A program made the translations under genes and the position numbers. Below the pieces are notes generated by a model. It was given only the letters and a program-made list of their open reading frames with translations. It searched no databases and had not been told where the DNA came from. A DNA stretch of 64,000 nucleotides from Neonectria sp. B-13 (lineage: Eukaryota; Ascomycota; Sordariomycetes; Hypocreales; Nectriaceae), in the NCBI GenBank assembly GCA_002682825.1, contig NOKP01000038.1:62001-126000 (forward strand), given 5' to 3'. Below, piece after piece: positions 32,593 to 45,508 of the stretch (positions within the stretch are counted from its first letter, which is position 1; each line of letters opens with the position of its first letter).

Positions 32593-34366
32593 TCACGGGT
32601 ATGAAACGAAGTTATGCCCGTCTATGGTCTTGTACCAGCTGGAGCAATGGCTGCTGTTCCAAACCATGCTTCTCAGGTCTTTCTGAATTTGGCTCGTGTA
32701 AGCCAAGGTCGCATCCCGCTTAACCTCAATTGTCGTAGCATCGCCTCGCAAGACTGGACGCATCAATTTAATGGCGTGGTTGATCTGGTTCTCGAGTCCC
32801 AGAATCACACTAGAGTGACCTGTGAAGCTATTCGGTCCAAATAGGATGAATAGGTTGGGAAAGCCATCAAGCGCCGTTGCTCGATACAGTTGAGGCCCGC
32901 CGCGAGCATCAAAAACCTCCTGGAGCGTGGTTTTGTCGCGCCCAATGATGGTAAGAGGGTGGAACCAATTGTGAACGGCAAACCCGTTAGCCAGCACAAT
33001 CACATCAGCGGGAACATCAACCGTCCCAGCCTCCCGCTCCGAGGCATGCGTCTTGGGACCCGGAGAGAGCGTGATGCTGTTTTCCTTTACCTCTGTAAGA
33101 GCCAGTGTTGTCAACGTGACACGTGGGTCACTGAGGCTTGGGAACCAGGCCTTGTCGTAAATTCGCCGTTTGCACCCAACTGAGTAGTTTGGGGTTAATA
33201 TTTCGTGGTACTGCCATCGATGTGAGCATTCGAACAAACAGGCAACTATGCAGGACATCCATGCCACTAGGGAGGATATGCCTTACCTTGCTTGGGGTAC
33301 TCTTCTTCATATGAGCAATAAGGCCTTTCTGCAACCTCCTCCTTTCAAGATCGGAAAACCATCCTCCACCAAACAGACGAAAGTCAAACTCTGTCACTGC
33401 CGAAGCTAGAAGGCGCATACCAGACATGAAGCCCGGTACATAACGGCACAATGACGTTGACCACATTTCCCAGAGCTTGTCTCCCACGGGTGGGGCAATT
33501 CTGGGAACGACCCATGGCGGCTCTCTCATGAGCTGGGTCACTGACCGAGCGCCAATGTCTCGTTCCAGCAATTTTGGGACAATCTGCGCGGCGCTGCATC
33601 CAGTACCAACTACGACAATATCCTTGTCTCGCAAATCTATGTCGCTGTCCCACTGAGCAGAGTGCATAATGGAGCCGCGAAACTCGTCCCGACCTGGAAC
33701 GTTCGAGGGCCAAGGAGCTGGCTCTACCAGACCGCCAACAGCACTGACCAGGATTTTGCAAGATATGGTGAATTCCTCGAGACACAGAGTTCCGTACTCT
33801 TCGAGTTCGGCTTCACGCTCTGAAATACTCAGGTCACCGGCTCCTGAGACAAGACGTCTTGCACTCAGAGTCCAGAGCTGGGTATGGGCATCCCATTCAC
33901 ACGCACGAACCTCCGTATTCAGTGACATCTTAGGACGCAAGCCATATTCGTCAACAACAGAGTTAAGGTATGCGCGTATTTCAGGACCTGATGGGTAGAA
34001 GGTTGTCCAGTTTGGATTTTGTCGGAAAGAAAAGGAGTAAAACACGGCTGGGCTGCATCAAGTCAGCATTATCCGCAATTCGGCTTGGTAGGGTGCTTAC
34101 ACGTCGCAAGCCACTCCCGGATACCGATTGCTCCACCACGTGCCTCCAACGCCAGATCGTCGCTCAAAAATATGCACATCTTCGAAGCCGAGCTTGTTCT
34201 TCAGTTCACAAGCCATGCCGATTCCGCCACAACCAGCGCCGATGATGACAACCGGATGGAACACCGGCACATCTTTGGTTTTCTGCACAACCTTTGGTGG
34301 ACGATACATGATGCTTGTTCTTTGGAGTTGTGATTCACTGGTGGTGGTGAAGTTCTGGTAAGTCAT
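32593..34366 (-). CDS. Baeyer-Villiger-type flavin monooxygenase
   Basis: Three exons (34366-34101, 34052-33287, 33210-32593) give 549 aa. The FAD motif VVIIGAGCGGIGMACEL is near residue 40, followed by ERRSGVGGTWWSNRYPGVACD. The class I Baeyer-Villiger signature FRGSIMHSAQWD (F-x-G-x3-H-x3-W) is near residue 200. The NADPH motif VVVGTGCSAAQIVP follows. The C-terminus has DVIVLANGF and FILFGPNSFTGHSS. These enzymes insert oxygen next to ketones or oxidise heteroatoms using NADPH and O2. The frame is intact. It is divergent from the histidinol phosphatase gene across 1.4 kb. The substrate is unknown. Confidence 0.92.
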
Positions 34367-35776
34367 CAAGGAAGTGGTCTGCGTTGCACATCTCCGTTCG
34401 AAAGAGCAACTTAATACCTGAGGGTGGTTCTCTCTATTAGCGAAGGTATTTCAAACAAGACGGGGCGACTTGTGAAACTCCACAAATCGTTCAAGCCGCA
34501 ATGAGGGGGTGTGTCACGTACGTAGTTAAACCCAAATTCATTGATTTCGGTCCCCGCGGGCGTATAAACAGCTATTCCGGTCGGTGGTCCGCGGAGATCG
34601 AGAGGTCGTGTATCACTCGCTAGGAAGTTTCTACAGGGGCATTAGTGAATATTTAGTTTTAGGTTTACACCGGGCTAAATGAAAATCCGACTCAAGTGAG
34701 ATCCGAACTATACGAGAATGCGAGATATGCTAAGGCGGAAAATAACCAGAATAGGTTAAGTAGGAACTCAGATGCGCGGGTGGACGTGGAGTGAAACTAG
34801 TTGAACTTACGAATACTTGATGCCTTCAAGAAAAGCTAGGATCCAATCTCGGATCCTCGCCTCGTGGACCCTCTATCCGTACTTTGTTCGCGCGTCGGGG
34901 CACTCTCGGGCTGCTTCCCCGCACCCCTTCGCTGAAATGATAGGCGAGAACCGGACGCGGTCCAAACTTCTCTCCACACTGCTTTTGACCCCTATTTTCT
35001 TCCTTGATCAGCAGCTCAATAATGATGCCGCGTGGCAAGGAGCTTAACCTCAATTGACGTCCCGAAACTTTGAGCTCTGGAGGCAGGGCTATGGGTGGGT
35101 ACGTGGTGCTGGATTCGTACTAAATGTATCCCATTGTATAGCCCGGCTGAGCTGGAGGTGCGTCTGACACGAAGATGCGACTGACGCGAAGTTGCGATTG
35201 ACCCGAAAGTGCGACTGACCCGAGGACGCGACTGTTGCATTGGCGCCTTTTACGGTACGCTAATACCGCACCGTTCGACGTAATTCTTACAGTCGTCCAG
35301 AACGAGCTTGGCCAAGTAGGGATCAACTTTACATACATACTGTCCGTTAATGAGTTGCCGCCGGCTAAGTTCCGCCTCAAAGGAATGTTATCAAGATCGT
35401 CTTTCTCCTGTAGCGTCATGGGACTTGAGTAATTGTTATTAGTGGGACTAAACTGCGGTCCATTTTAAAATAGAAATCGAACCCCTCTCTTTACTTCCAA
35501 TCATCTATGAGCTAGTAATTACACATTCCGGTAACCACGCTGCAATACCCAAAACCTCGGAAGCTCTCATAAGTCCAAGTCGGTAAAGTCAACAGCTCCC
35601 GACTCTAGCCATTGAGAGCAATTGGTAAGCCGTAAGTATCCAATCCTATCGTTAAGTCTCCAGACAATTCTTCCCAGACGTTTCCTAGGGGCTTGGCCCA
35701 AGGACGCTCATCAACCCCGCCCCGCCATCAACAAGCATCTCACTCCAGTGAAGAAATATCAAGCAAGTTGTCGGCC
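34367..35776. other. Divergent intergenic region with a degenerate 17-bp repeat
   Basis: About 1.4 kb hold the 5' regions of the monooxygenase and the HIS2-like gene. At about 35158-35233 a motif of the form GATGCGACTGACCCGAA repeats about four times with variation. A related array lies near 56.76 kb. No gene was recognised. Confidence 0.55.
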
Positions 35777-36892
35777 ATGGTGTCTTCAATGCACTCGCAT
35801 TCCGGGCAATTCTGCCCGGGCCATGCAAAGGATCAGCTTGAGGACATTCTTAAGCATGCCATTTCCATTGGCTACAAAACAATTGGACTTACGGAGCACA
35901 TGCCCCGGTACGAGGAAAGGGACCTGTATCCTGAAGAGGTGAGTTGAATATGTTACGCAACTCACTCATTTTATCTTTCCTCCTATCACATACCATTCAT
36001 CTTAGAACTGGCCCTTTCTTTCAAGACAGTTATCTCACATACCTTCAAGCTCGATGATCCCAAAGCCGCCCTCGCCGACCTACTATCTCGACACGAAGCC
36101 TACCTTGTCGAGGCCCAACGTCTCCAGCGTGCCTACGCCTCACAGATTCACATCCTCATCGGCTTCGAAGCTGAGTTCATCCGACCCTCCTTTGCGCCCC
36201 TAGTCCGAACTCTCGCTGCGAACCGGATCGTCGACTACTTTATCGGCTCCGTTCACCACGCCCACGGCATCCCTATTGACTACGACAGGGCCACTTATGT
36301 GCGCGCCCGCGACGCCAGCGGTGTCGGCTCCGACCAGCCTGGGACTGAGGAGCGCCTGTATGAGGATTACTACGACTTACAGTTCCGGATGCTTCAGGAG
36401 CTGAAGCCCCGGATTGTTGGCCACTTTGATCTCATTCGTTTGTTGAGCGAGGATCCTGAGAGGGATGTTCGCCAGTGGAAGGGTGCTTGGCAACGGATCA
36501 TGAGGAACCTTAAGCTTGTTGCCGAGCAAGGTGGGTGGTTGGAGTGCAACAGCGCAGCATTGAGAAAGGGCCTGGCGGAGCCCTATCCAGGGAGATTAAT
36601 TTCCGAGGTGAGTTATCCATCGTCACCTACCTATAATACCGACGGATGCTGATAATTCTGCAAGGAATGGCTCAAAATGGGTGGCAGATTCACCTTTTCT
36701 GATGACAGTCATGGTATCAGCCAGGTAGCTACCAACTACGCGGGTACCGTGGCTTACCTCGAGAGTCTCGGCGTTAAAGAAGTGTGGAATTTCCAGCGTA
36801 AGCATCACCCAGACGTCAATGGCAATGACATGACGACGAGCGAAGAAGTTAGCGTTCCACTTATCGCATTTCGTGAAATGCTTAAACCCTAG
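35777..36892 (+). CDS. HIS2: Histidinol-phosphatase, PHP family
   Basis: Three exons (35777-35938, 36026-36607, 36665-36892) give 323 aa. The start MVSSMHSHSGQFCPGHAKDQ carries the HxH metal pair at residues 6 and 8, typical of fungal HIS2. GLTEHMPR, LIGFEAEFIRP, FIGSVHHAHGIPID, GHFDLIRL and TFSDDSHG supply the other expected metal ligands of the PHP fold. The enzyme removes phosphate from L-histidinol phosphate, the penultimate reaction sequence of histidine synthesis. It is a cytosolic housekeeping gene. The frame is intact and the introns standard. Confidence 0.92.
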
Positions 36893-37856
36893 ACAATGGA
36901 GAGAGGAGACGCACCGCCGTGGAGGAGAAATTAGGAGGAAGACGCGAAGATGAGCATCTCAATACAAAAAATACACCTATGACTAGCTGTCGAAAAAATA
37001 TTTGGTGTCTGCAAGGAATGAGGGAAAGGGTACCATGTGACAGAGTTGACATAGCAGCCAGAAACGAGAGGATGATATATTCCTGAGAGTAAAGACATGA
37101 GAGTAAACAAAGCCCGCAGAGTAATTACAAGAGAGTTATGACTCCAGGTGATAAGATGCCCTTAGTTCCAAACTCCAGGTGAAGTATCAGACATCTGGGT
37201 ACTATCTCCATGACAGCCGGCGTGGTCAGTTCCAGAACTGCTTGAAAATTTCCGAGGGGCAGGCTGTGGCTATCAAAGGGGGGTTGTGGCAAATCAACTT
37301 GGCACCATCAGTCAATGTCGGCCATCATCGATACCTCTCCACTTGCTGATGAGGACTTGCGCTTCTGCTGCTATCTTCAGGAATCAAGCAAATGGTATCA
37401 GTGAGATCAAGTTGGTCTGAATGACGGTTGTGTGCATTTACCTCGGCAGCAACCCCGCGGGAAGACAAACCGGTAAACATAGCCTCGCTTGCAGATGCAT
37501 TGCATCAAATCGATCTCGACGATAGGGGACAACCACTCTAGATCTGTATCTGAAACGCAAATTCTACTTCCTAGACGCGGATCTGTGGTGGAATGCGATC
37601 CGAATATCCCGAGAATCCGATTTCTGCGAGATCTGAGCGAGAGATTGCGCGGACGGAGTTTCGCGTCGGTCGGGATGACACTCGGCTGGGGTAACGTCAT
37701 ATGCTGGCTAGCGATCACGCTACCAATTATAAAGTACGTAGTGCTCCCCTGCGATACGATTCATAAAGCCTTGTTCAGGCTCTCATGTCGACTTACTTCT
37801 CTGACAACACAATGTTATCGCTCACTTTTCGTTCACCTCTGCTCTTCATTGCCACG
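36893..37856. other. Intergenic stretch without recognisable gene
   Basis: This holds the HIS2-like 3' flank and the S1P lyase promoter. A few short open frames have no family character. Confidence 0.5.
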
Positions 37857-39769
37857 ATGGCTGATTCCTTAGACTTACCTACAAGCTTGCGCAACAGCTT
37901 CGAGTCTGTTACGCGCGGGGGACATGAATCCTCCTGGTCGCTATTCAACTTGGATATGTATGTTCTCACACTTCTTTGCACCTTCACGTAGGGCGGGAGC
38001 TTCGAGACAAAGTTGATTCCAACCATTTTGACCCTCGTCTCCCATCCTAGCTGCTTCTCCGACTACTCACTGTCTTTCGGCACATAGAGCTGACAATCCG
38101 TGATCTTGCCCACACAGATTACGAAATATTCTCCTCTTCCTCTTTGTGCTACGATGGACCCGCCGCGCATTCTGGCAGGTGAAGGGCCGTGGCATCGTCG
38201 GGTCTGGTATCCAGCTCTACACCAGCACTCGCCGCGTCCTCTACGGTTACTTCCTCCGTGCTCCAGGTGTTCGCAGCAAAGTTCAGCAGCAGGTTAAAGA
38301 AAGCATAGCCAAAATATCGACTAAATTGATGCCCAAAGACCAGCCCCGTTACTTGTGCCTACCTAAAGAAGGTCTTCCCATTGAGGCTGTACGAACCGAG
38401 CTTGAAACCCTGGCCAAAATGGACCATAGTCGTTGGGAGGATGGCTGCGTCTCTGGCGCTGTATACCATGGCGAGGATGATCTGCTGCAGCTGCAGACGG
38501 AGGCCTTTGGCAAGTTCATCGTTGCCAACCCCATCCATCCCGACGTATTCCCAGGCGTTCGCAAGATGGAGGCAGAAGTGGTGAGCATGGTACTGGCCAT
38601 GTTCCACGCGCCTCCTCACGCTGCTGGCACGTCTACCAGTGGAGGTACTGATAGCATCCTCATGGCATGTCTGGCTGCGCGCCAAAGGGCATACCAAGAG
38701 CGTGGGGTGACCGAGCCCGAGATGTAGGTCATGACGCAAGCCTCTATTACGCCAAGATACTAACGCATGAAGCAGGGTACTGCCTGAGACTGCCCACACG
38801 GCTTTCCGCAAGGCCGCTGAATACTTCAAAATTAAAGTCCACTTCGTCGCCTGCCCTGGACCCAGCTACCAGGCTAAGGTCAAGGCTATTTCGCGCCTCA
38901 TTAACGCCAACACAATTATGCTCGTCGGTTCTGCGCCTAACTTTCCCCACGGCATTATTGACGATATTGTCGCTCTTTCTGAACTTGCACTGCGGAAGAA
39001 TCTATGGTTACATGTTGATTGCTGCCTAGGATCTTTCCTAGTTCCCTTTCTTGAAAAGGCCGGCTTTGAGACCCAACTCTTCGATTTCCGCCTTAAAGGC
39101 GTTACCAGTATTAGTTGTGATACTCATAAGTATGGCTTTGCACCTAAGGGCAATTCTACCGTGCTATACCGATCTGCAGATCTACGAACCTACCAGTACT
39201 TTGTCTCTCCTGACTGGTCTGGTGGCGTTTATGCATCTCCTGGTATTGCTGGATCGCGACCGGGTGCACTTATTGCTGGGTGCTGGGCCAGTCTAATGTC
39301 CATTGGAGAGGCTGGATACCTTGATGCTTGCATTAAGATTGTGGGTACAGCTAAGAATATTGCCAAAGCTATCCGAGATACGCCAGCATTGGGTAGCGAA
39401 CTGGAGATTATGGGCAACCCTCTTGTATCAGTGGTGGCATTTACGGCTTATAACCTTAACATTTACAATATTGCTGATGGGATGAGTGCTAGGGGTTGGC
39501 ATCTTAATGCTTTGCAGAATCCACCAGCTATCCACGTTGCAGTCACTCTGCCCATTACCAAGGCATGGGAAAGACTGATTGCGGACCTTGAAGCTGTTGT
39601 TGAAGTTGAGCGGGAAGAGGAACGCATGCTTCTTGCGGAGGGAAAAGGTCCTGCAGGCAAGGCCGCAGGCGATTCGGCCGCACTATACGGCGTGGCGGGT
39701 TCGTTGCCCCATAAGGGAGTTGTCGTGGACCTTGCAACAGGTTTCCTTGATCTGTTATATGAGGCATAA
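37857..39769 (+). CDS. DPL1: Sphingosine-1-phosphate lyase (dihydrosphingosine phosphate lyase)
   Basis: Three exons (37857-37957, 38118-38723, 38776-39769) give 566 aa, close to the family norm. A membrane segment near residues 34-45 (LRNILLFLFVLRW) should anchor it in the ER. The PLP-domain landmarks are GTSTSGGTDSILMA, LPETAHTAFRKAAEYF, WLHVDCCLGSF (the PLP-binding Asp strand) and SISCDTHKYGFAPKG with the Schiff-base lysine. The enzyme splits phosphorylated sphingoid bases into a fatty aldehyde and phosphoethanolamine. It is convergent with sphingosine kinase, which makes its substrate. The frame is intact. Confidence 0.93.
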
Positions 39770-41535
39770 ATGGCAAATGAGAGACATGGGGCGAGGTATG
39801 GAGAGAGTCAGAATACTGTATCGGTAGTTCATTCCTACTTGCCTGGGCTCCAGCGAGGTTGGCGTACATTGAGTCGAGTGGTCCATATGATTATCTTGGC
39901 CAAAGAATGAAACGTCTCATTGTTAAGCACAGTAACTCCGTATATCTGGCTCTTCACTACGACCGCAAGTTCATTATCGTCATCACTAACCGCCGAAGCA
40001 ACACAAAGAACAAAAGTGATCAAGTGGAAAGGAGTGAAGGATGTTTGGGAAATCTTGTTAGTGGTATGGGCGATGAGAGAATCCTCAAAGTCGAAGCTGT
40101 AGGGAAATCAAAGTCATCGAAGCTCTTGGTTTCTAAGGAGGATCTTTTAACCTTAATATGTTGCTGAGTTGTACAAGAAGAGAGAAGATAAGGGGGGATT
40201 AGCTATGCGAGGTCTCCTAAGGATCACGTTGAGATCAGGTTCTGACCCGCTTGAAAAGAACGAGCTGGTGTCTGTGGGAACCACAAAGTCGAGGAGAAGT
40301 ATATGGACCGCGTGAATTTGTCTGTGTATTGCTGTCTTCCATCCTTCGTGATTCACCGCCTTCCTATCGGTCCCATTGTCAAGGAACGCCTCGACGGCCT
40401 TCGCATGCCCTTAACTTGAGGCTGAGTGTAGCGGCGTCCATCCTGAGCCACCCAGTTGACTAGCGTGCTGACCTTGGGTGTCGTTGATAATTCAGAAGGT
40501 GTGTTGTGAGCTGTTGACAGCTAGTACACCTGTCTGGTGTCCATTTAGTAGATGTAAGGTCTAGGTAAGTAAGGTGGCTGAGTGTTCTCGTGAGAACACG
40601 TTTCACCTGAAACAATGTAGCGAGAGCAGCAGAATGAGAGGCGAGGATTGGTGAAACTGCCGCGATAAGAACGGTTTAACGAACAACAAGCAAAATTCCC
40701 AGTCATATAGATAGGGTTTTGGGTGTTTGTCAGCCTATCCACTAGTACAGGCTCACATCAACAATAAGTGTACGAGATGGCAACACGAATTTTGATCGAC
40801 GCATAAACGTGGATACTTCTCTAGGGCTGAAGTTTCCGCTCTCCCAATTTATTCTGTCGGGAGCATTCACAAAACTTACAATCTCACTGCGCATTCACTT
40901 TGCGAATTACTACCCAACAGCCTCTATACGCCTTGTAATGCCCGTTAGGTCATTATCGCCATCAGCAAAGACATATCCTCTCATGACCAATGATCACCAT
41001 ATTGATATTGATATCCAGTCGTTATGTGTGAAGACTCCGGATTATTTGGGATAAAATCAAGTCCAAACTTATCCGAATTGAATTTTCGGCCATTAATAAT
41101 ACCCTGCTTCAAGAGCTCTCTATTCTCTTAGCCTAAGACCTACCTCACCAAGGTCAATCATGTCATATTGGGTGACGGAAAGAACTCAATGGAGCTCTTC
41201 ATTGAGAGCTGTTAGAAGGATCTGAGGTGCATCTTTATATATACAATGATGGGTCGTATGCATAAATCCGCTCTTCGCAGTCACATTCCGTAGCTACAGA
41301 TTTAGCTGTGTTGGTATTGACTAGTAGACTCATGAGTAAGATTCGCTCTGTATTAACAAACCTTCCGGGCAAATCATTATGCCTTGAAGGGAAAATCCAT
41401 ACGCGGCTGCTCCGCTCTCAAGGTATCATCGTTTTTTCAAAATTACTTCCATCCCTCTTTTTATCTTCGTCAACCCTTCACTCCACGGGCTCCCTGCCCA
41501 CAATATACCCGACGAAGCATGACCGTCTCTCACCT
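39770..41535. other. Intergenic region between S1P lyase and sphingosine kinase
   Basis: About 1.8 kb between the two convergent stops. At 40582-40599 an 18-bp hairpin has 8-bp perfect arms (GTGTTCTC, spacer GT, GAGAACAC). No gene was recognised. Confidence 0.5.
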
Positions 41536-43262
41536 TTAGGCGTGAATTCGGTCCGCTACCGTCACCTTATCCCAGTTGGCCGGTCCTTCGGCCTCGTATT
41601 TGCCATCCTTGGAGATAACTCGGCCAAGGCCCGGATGAATCTCAGCCTGGAATGGCCCAAACGGAATCCTCTCTCCGTCGATGCTGATGAAGCCATCGTC
41701 CTGGTTCCGGGGTATGATTCGGTAGGCTGAAATCTTCCTGTACTTGACATGGGGATTGTCAAAGAACCTGGGTGAGTCTGTTTTCATCATGACACGTATG
41801 GCAGTCACTGGAGACAGGTCGCCGTCAATAGTGACGAGGTCCATGAGGCCATCAGAGATAATTGAGGCCGGGAAAAAGTTAACATTTGGGCCCATGTATG
41901 CCATCTGTAGAGGGAAGTGAGTCTTTCGTAGAGAGAGATATGGAGTCTGAAAGTGCTTACGTTGCCTGCGTAAAAAGTACCAATGCTCTCTTCGGAAACA
42001 AGTTCCCAACCCTCCGGCAGAGGGTTTTGGACCGTTCCGTACTTGAGTTCCGGCAGGCCAGGTTCAGCAGCAAGGCTAGCCTTGGTGCTGTCCCCGCTAG
42101 CCACCCTAGCAAGGCTTGCGTTGCTGGCATGTCGCTTGTAATGGGCTTTAATACCAGCCTTCTCCTCGATCTCAACCTTGACAGCCAAATCACACGGGTA
42201 GCATGTTCGCTTGAAAACACGCGTCAAAACTCCCCACTCGAAGCGGGTGCTGCCCATCCATCTAAGGTGCTCGGTGCCGAGATCGCTCTCTGCAATCATT
42301 CCGACGGTCTGGGATAGAAAAGAGAGAATGCGTTTTGAACCGTGGGTGACAGATACGAGGTCGATGGGGACCACAATGCCTTTAACGATGGCTAAGGCCG
42401 CAAATGAGGCCTGATGAGAACCGTATAGGTTGCAGGAGAATCCGTTGCCTGAGCCACAAGGTATGTGACTCACGGGCATAGATGCAAGTGCGTGACCGGC
42501 GTCAGAGCGGTTGCCGAGTCCATTGAAGATTTCGTGGGGGGTGCCGTCACCCGAGCAAGCCATAATGGTGTCATACTTGCTCAAGTCAGCCTTCTCTGCC
42601 AACCCAGCGGCCTCACCACCATGGCTAAGGACCACCACATCCAGCTCCATCCTTGCAGCATCAAATATGGGCTTCACTTCGTTCTTCCAAAGGCGCATAG
42701 CGCCTCCCGGGCCAGAGTTAGGGTTAATCAAGACATAAGCACGCTTCCGGGATCTGGCTTCTTTATAAGCTCTAGCCAGGAGAGCACGAGCAAAAGTTTC
42801 AGCAAAGGATCCGTCGGGACCGTTTGCATCAGTCGGAGCAAGAGGAATAGACAAATTGCTAGGTTCGATGAGAGTCTTGGAGGTATGTAAAACAAAATCG
42901 ATGATGATTTGATTGTTTGAGACTTTGGCCCAAAGGACGTTGTAGAGGGGGATGAGCTGCGTCTCGGAAGATGCTAGCGGGGGGTAAGCACGAGTCTATT
43001 TCATAAGGCCGCAAACAAAGGGGACTCCATCTTACCAGAACGCAAAGGGATACACGAAATTCCAGCAGCTTTAGTTGTAACGGGGTCTGGTGAAAATCAG
43101 CAAAATGCCCCAGACAATTGAAGGGGGGCGTTGGAAGAATCCGTACGCACCGTACAGCTCCAGGTGCTCGGCGCCGATTGTAAGCATCTTCTTGCCTTCA
43201 AGCTCTAGGCGCATGCCGGCCACTTCATCCGTGGTCTTGTTAGTTCGCATTCTCGGTATCAT
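41536..43262 (-). CDS. Sphingosine kinase (long-chain base kinase, DAGK catalytic domain)
   Basis: Four exons (43262-43151, 43086-43036, 42973-41961, 41904-41536) splice to 514 aa. The start could lie at the second Met (43250) or in an unseen exon upstream. A lipid-binding N-terminal part ends with PLYNVLWAKVSNN. Catalytic conserved regions follow: VLINPNSGPGGAM (nucleotide loop), MACSGDGTPHEIFNGLGNR, and HIPCGSGNGFSCNL. C-terminal conserved parts include SDGLMDLVTIDGDLSP and FISIDGERIPFGPFQ. It phosphorylates sphingoid bases at C1. The product is the substrate of the lyase encoded convergently at 37.9-39.8 kb. Confidence 0.92.
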
Positions 43263-44375
43263 CGGGAAAATTTTATGCAGAATATGTTGAAGAGGCCGTG
43301 CTGGGGAAAACTGTAAGAGCAAGTTCCACCGTGAGGCCTGGAGGCTTGGATGTAGGAGTCTCGTAATTGAAAGTTTGAATTTAGGCCACGTCTCCAACTC
43401 GGGCTGGAACCGGGTAAGAGGTAGAAAAGTAAAACCTGGTGATGTTTGACTAATTAAACAATAATTGACACTTAGGAAAGCGAGCGTTCCTGATGCATCG
43501 AGGAAGAAAATCCAAGACGGCTGGGCAACCGAGGCGAAGAAATCGGAGGTTGGGTTAGGGGAAGAATCACAGGCTTAGATCAAGTCCAAATCTCGGCTAC
43601 CGTTCCAGCGAAGGGGTGCGGGGAATCGGCTTGAGGGTGCCCCTGACGCATATACGGATGTACCTGGACCGCTTTACGCCGCTGGATGTAAATTGGGATT
43701 AAGGCGTCAAACTTTTCTTCTCTCAAAGGTTATTGTGTAAGTTCTCAACTCGTAAGTTTCAATCCCTCCATCCACATACCCGAGCTCGGACTTAACCTGT
43801 TTTGGTTATTCCTAAGTTCGCATATCTCGCATTCTCGTTTACATCGGAGCTCGCTCAAGTCGGGTGTTCGTTTAGCTCGGAATTCTCTGACCCAGATTCT
43901 CGTTAGTCTTTCATTAGGCTATCAACCCCGCTTGACCTCCGTGGCGGGGCCGCGTGGTTCTTCCCATGCAATCTATCATTTTTTTATTTTGCTTCCCCGC
44001 ACGTAGGGTTGGGTGAGTTGCAAGGGCGCGTTGGTAGGTTCGATAGGATGACGAGGCTAGAGCTCTGTAGAGGTGAAGTCTTGGAGATAGATACGGAATA
44101 GGGGAACGACAGGCTTTTTGAACAGTGTGTGAGCCGGCACAAACACGCACTCTGCCTCCGAGGGTTGCGGAAATGTCGAGTGAACTCATAGTCGCTATCA
44201 CTAAGACGGGCCGCCATTCTATACCATAGCAACAACATGTGTATTTGGATTCAAAATTATGGGCGCATTAGAAATAGGCTGAGCTGAGCTGCTTGAATAC
44301 CTAAGATACAAAAGATTCGGATACGGGGTAAGGGTAAGGGCATGGAGAGTCCGATTATTGAATAGTATACAGCAT
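43263..44375. other. Intergenic stretch without recognisable gene
   Basis: Sphingosine kinase upstream region and reductase 3' flank; no coding signal was found. Confidence 0.5.
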
Positions 44376-45508
44376 TTATTTCCCACTCTCCTTCGACTTA
44401 GCCGCCTGATTTCCTTTCTGAGCAACCCATGACTTATAGTGATCGTCCAATGTCCCGGTCAGTGGGCGGTATGATAGTCCAAGCTCCTTGACACTCCGTT
44501 CATTATCAACGGAGAACCGTACTCCAAGATTGGCGCGCATCCATTTTGGTGTCAAACCGAATAGAGGCCCTATGATTCGCACCAAGGAAGTCGGCAGCAA
44601 GTGACGGGGGAGGGCCCATGGATGCTCGGCATGCGATCGGACGTGCTTGGAGATGTCTATGAATCTCGCCATCTCCTTGTCAGTGACAATATATCTCCCG
44701 CTCGCAGATGTGTTCTCTGCCGCTCTGATATGCGCTGTGACGACCTCCCTCACGTCAACGACGCAAAAGTTCAAGTCGGGTACGCCAAACCAAAGTTGCC
44801 CGCTGAACAGCTCGTCCAACAAGAAGAGGCTCCCAGAATCGGACCCAGTTGTCAGTGACGGTCCCAGAACTAGTCCCGGGCAGATGACAACCATATCCCA
44901 GCGTGATTGAGCCTTTTGGATTTTCCACGCTTCCTTCTCGGCAAGGACTTTAGAATAGTGGTATGGGTTGTGAGTAACAGAGCTTGATTCATTGAAGTAG
45001 CTCTCATGTAAGATGTTATCCTTCATGCTTCTCACGTCAATATAGTCTCCAAAAATTGCGCCAACTGAGGTCTGTTAGTAAACTGGCACAACTCTAAGCT
45101 TGGAAAACTCGGCTTCTTACTGGTTGATGTCAAGACAACCCTTTTGACGCTTTCCGTGCTGTTCACGCTGTTCAACACATTTTTGGTTCCCTGTAGAGCA
45201 GGCTCGACCATCTCCTTCTGTCCGTCCTTGATCTTCTCGGCCATCAGAAATGGAGAAGCAATATGATGAACTACCGAGCACCCTTGCATGGCAGTCTCAA
45301 ATGAGCCTGGCTTTAGCAGATCTGCTTCGAAGAGCTCCAGTGTTCTGGGATATTTCTCCTGCAACCGCCGCAGCGGTTGGACCTTTGGGACATTGTTCAA
45401 GCTGCGCACAGTAGTCCGCACCGCATATCCGGCTTCTAGGAGCTGATGGACGAGATGGATGGCGATAAAGCCGCTGCCGCCGGTGATCAAGTGTGTCTGT
45501 GATGCCAT
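44376..45508 (-). CDS. NAD-dependent epimerase/dehydratase-type reductase
   Basis: Two exons (45508-45121, 45064-44376) give 358 aa. The Rossmann motif HLITGGSGFIAIHLVHQLLE lies at residues 6-25. VVHHIASPF and RVVLTSTS follow. The catalytic region is NPYHYSKVLAEKEAW (Tyr-x-x-x-Lys), then VVICPGLVLGPS. This matches the extended SDR family of dihydroflavonol-4-reductase, cinnamoyl-CoA reductase and fungal ketone reductases (Gre2-like). The substrate is unknown. It is transcribed in the same direction as sphingosine kinase, 1.1 kb upstream of it. The frame is intact. Confidence 0.9.
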
